A stretch of DNA of 25,535 bases from Afipia sp. (GTDB taxonomy: Bacteria; Pseudomonadota; Alphaproteobacteria; Rhizobiales; Xanthobacteraceae), in the NCBI GenBank assembly GCA_020056155.1, contig JAGVII010000465.1:1-25535 (forward strand), read 5' to 3'. The position numbers were made by a program, and so were the translations under genes. Numbering within the stretch: the first letter of the stretch is position 1; each line of letters opens with the position of its first letter. Shown piece by piece: positions 23,997-25,535 of this stretch. A model generated the notes under the pieces. It ran no database searches and was not told the DNA's origin. It was given only the letters and a program-made list of their open reading frames with translations.

Positions 23997-25535
23997 CTAG
24001 CATTGCTCTGACCTTCCTAGCGACATCCAAGTCTGTATGGCCATCACCATAGCAAGCGTGTCGAGTTCGCAATACCGGAGCAACGCATTTGTAATTGCTC
24101 CCCGTTGCGTCTGCGACATGTTCTCGAACTGTAGGCGACCATAGGCGGCCATCGCTGCACCACCCTCGCGCAGTTCGGACAGCCCCGCTTCAGCCGCTTC
24201 AAGTTCTTGCACCGAAACATCCTCGAAGACAGGAGGTAGTAGGCGGTATGGGTCTACTACTTCGCCGTCCTTTATCTGCCACCACGCCACGGGCTGCTCG
24301 AAGTTTAGGCTCATACCTGGCCCGCCGTAAGTGAGACCTCCGTACGCGTCCCGCAAAAACGGTGAACTGCGCATTAGAGCCGGTAGCACCTTCTTCAATG
24401 AGGTGCTGCCTTTCGTGAAAGGGTGGAAATAGAACTTCTCTGCGATTTCGCAAAGGTCGATCATATTTCGTGCGCCGACAATTCTTGCTTTGTCCTCGCC
24501 TTGCCGCACGGTGATATGTTCAATGAAGGCGATCAACTCCGCTAGGTCAGTGGGCGCCTGAGGATCTCGCAGCATCTGGGCTCTAAGCTGGTTCAGCACC
24601 GTGTTCTCGTGCATAGCCCATCGGAAGATCGTTCCCTCGTCCCCCGTTAGAGCATCCTTTAGCGCCCGCACAAAACCAACGTTGGGGTCGACTCCAGGTT
24701 CGGTGCAAATCCACTGCGATCGATGCTCTATTCGGCCGTCTTCCGCGATGATGTGATGCGAAAACTGGAATGCCGTCATCTCGTACGGACGCCGTCCTTT
24801 GACAAACGGAATGGCAACTGCACTGGTTTCGAAGTCGATGCAGTGCAGTGGAAATTTCCACTTTGAACTAGCGTCTAGGAACCCGGCTTTGTCGAAGAAA
24901 AACTCGCCGCCACCAGGCCAATCTGGATGGCAGACGTACCATTGGCGATGCTTGCGAGTCATCCCCGCCAGTCCCGTCGGCTGACCGTCGAAACCTAGGT
25001 CCTCCATGCCGACCTGACTGGGCTTCAAGACCCCTTTGGCGATTAACTTTGTCTTGCCCGTGAAGTACCACAGATCGAGGACGGTGCCTTGCGCAAAATC
25101 CTCCTCCTGCCAGCCGAACTTTTGCGACCAGCATTCGTGGAAGCCACTCCTAGGTTCGCCCGGTACGGGCCAGGCCGTCGCCTTGAACTGGCAGTCGCCG
25201 CAGGCCGCTGATGGCGTCGGCTCCAGTGCATCGTCGTTGCTGTAGGCGTCGGCCAGGGCCTTCACGGCATCGGCGAACGGAAGCTCTACTCCGGTTTCGA
25301 CGGGAAGCGTTCCTCCGAGAATCTGGTCGACTTGACCGTCGACGGCGACTTTCGTCAGAAGAGGGGTCCCAATGGTGCCGACTTCAGTTCCAGGTGCGAC
25401 TTCGATGCGCAGGCGACCATTGACCCTGGTCGCCTTGAACCGCTGATTCAGCCCGTCGATGGAGGCTTGTTGCTCTTTGTCAGCCAACATCAGGAAAGCT
25501 CGTACATTTAGGCCAGGAAGGGCTCGTTCCGCCAC
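23997..25535 (-). CDS. DUF2779 family protein, DEDD-type exonuclease-like, N-terminus outside the window (partial)
   Basis: The last 512 codons are visible; the gene runs past the right edge. A cysteine cluster C112, C115 and C135 (CGDCQFK and FHECW, numbered from the window edge) resembles the Fe-S site of Cas4/RecB-like PD-(D/E)xK nucleases. That nuclease part would lie mostly upstream of the window. DUF2779 follows: D234-x-E236 in HCIDFETSAV, PYEMTAFQFSHH, D360 in NMIDLCEIAEKFYF, KGSTSLKKVLP and the closing YCELDTLAMV. This is a DEDD 3'-5' exonuclease-like arrangement. The combination is typical of DUF2779 proteins of 600-700 residues. Function is unproven, but nuclease processing of DNA or RNA is likely. 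It precedes the DUF6602 gene, probably in one operon. Confidence 0.85.
   Translation of the reverse strand: MAERALPGLNVRAFLMLADKEQQASIDGLNQRFKATRVNGRLRIEVAPGTEVGTIGTPLLTKVAVDGQVDQILGGTLPVETGVELPFADAVKALADAYSNDDALEPTPSAACGDCQFKATAWPVPGEPRSGFHECWSQKFGWQEEDFAQGTVLDLWYFTGKTKLIAKGVLKPSQVGMEDLGFDGQPTGLAGMTRKHRQWYVCHPDWPGGGEFFFDKAGFLDASSKWKFPLHCIDFETSAVAIPFVKGRRPYEMTAFQFSHHIIAEDGRIEHRSQWICTEPGVDPNVGFVRALKDALTGDEGTIFRWAMHENTVLNQLRAQMLRDPQAPTDLAELIAFIEHITVRQGEDKARIVGARNMIDLCEIAEKFYFHPFTKGSTSLKKVLPALMRSSPFLRDAYGGLTYGGPGMSLNFEQPVAWWQIKDGEVVDPYRLLPPVFEDVSVQELEAAEAGLSELREGGAAMAAYGRLQFENMSQTQRGAITNALLRYCELDTLAMVMAIQTWMSLGRSEQC

Noticed and set aside
1..25535. CRISPR arrays, tRNA and rRNA genes, IS elements with terminal repeats
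   Set aside because: No regularly spaced direct repeats, no tRNA-like cloverleaf, and no DDE transposase or matched terminal repeats were found on reading the sequence.

Overview
The window looks like a betaproteobacterial chromosome, probably a Rhodocyclales-type organism. The left part has a GC-rich ruvB-ybgC-tolQRAB-pal-cpoB-queE block in the order usual for that class. It is followed by two genes of the kind linked to exosortase A (surface protein sorting and polysaccharide) loci. The taxonomic call is an inference from gene order and protein similarity, not from a search.

Layout. (1) Positions 1-5834, plus strand: the end of ruvB, then ybgC, tolQ, tolR, tolA, tolB, pal, cpoB and queE, tightly packed and often overlapping. 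This is the Tol-Pal machine that ties the outer membrane to peptidoglycan during division, plus a step of queuosine synthesis. (2) 5843-8956: an orphan branched-chain-amino-acid-type periplasmic binding protein and a PLP-dependent decarboxylase on the minus strand. Divergent from them is a short acyl carrier protein gene with a TTG start and a strong ribosome binding site. The other genes expected in an exosortase A-associated cluster are absent. (3) 8957-16269: a palindrome-rich, AT-richer leader; a giant 1851-residue tyrosine recombinase that seems to join a degenerate and an intact recombinase; a palindromic intergenic stretch; an unrecognised 260-residue gene with a clear terminator; and the remnant of a NUDIX-type regulator. 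This part marks a mobile or accessory region. (4) 16448-22192, minus strand: a compact gene set of HD-domain phosphohydrolase-like protein, methyltransferase-like/NACHT STAND NTPase, cobalamin-binding radical SAM enzyme and, after a gap, a cupin. The set starts behind an 11-bp inverted repeat that could be an operator. (5) 22193-23147: no convincing gene. (6) 23148-25535, minus strand: a DUF6602-type PD-(D/E)xK nuclease-like protein and, running off the window, a DUF2779 protein with a DEDD exonuclease-like domain and an Fe-S-type cysteine cluster.

How they may work together. The left third is core cell-envelope biology. The right two thirds look like an accessory, probably defence-related, island carrying its own recombinase. 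The most interesting candidate is the HD / MTase-NACHT / B12-radical SAM set. STAND NTPases commonly act as phage sensors, HD enzymes can act on nucleotides, and radical SAM enzymes make modified small molecules. This combination with a methyltransferase-like N-terminal domain is not one I recognise as a described system. The functional assignment is inference only.
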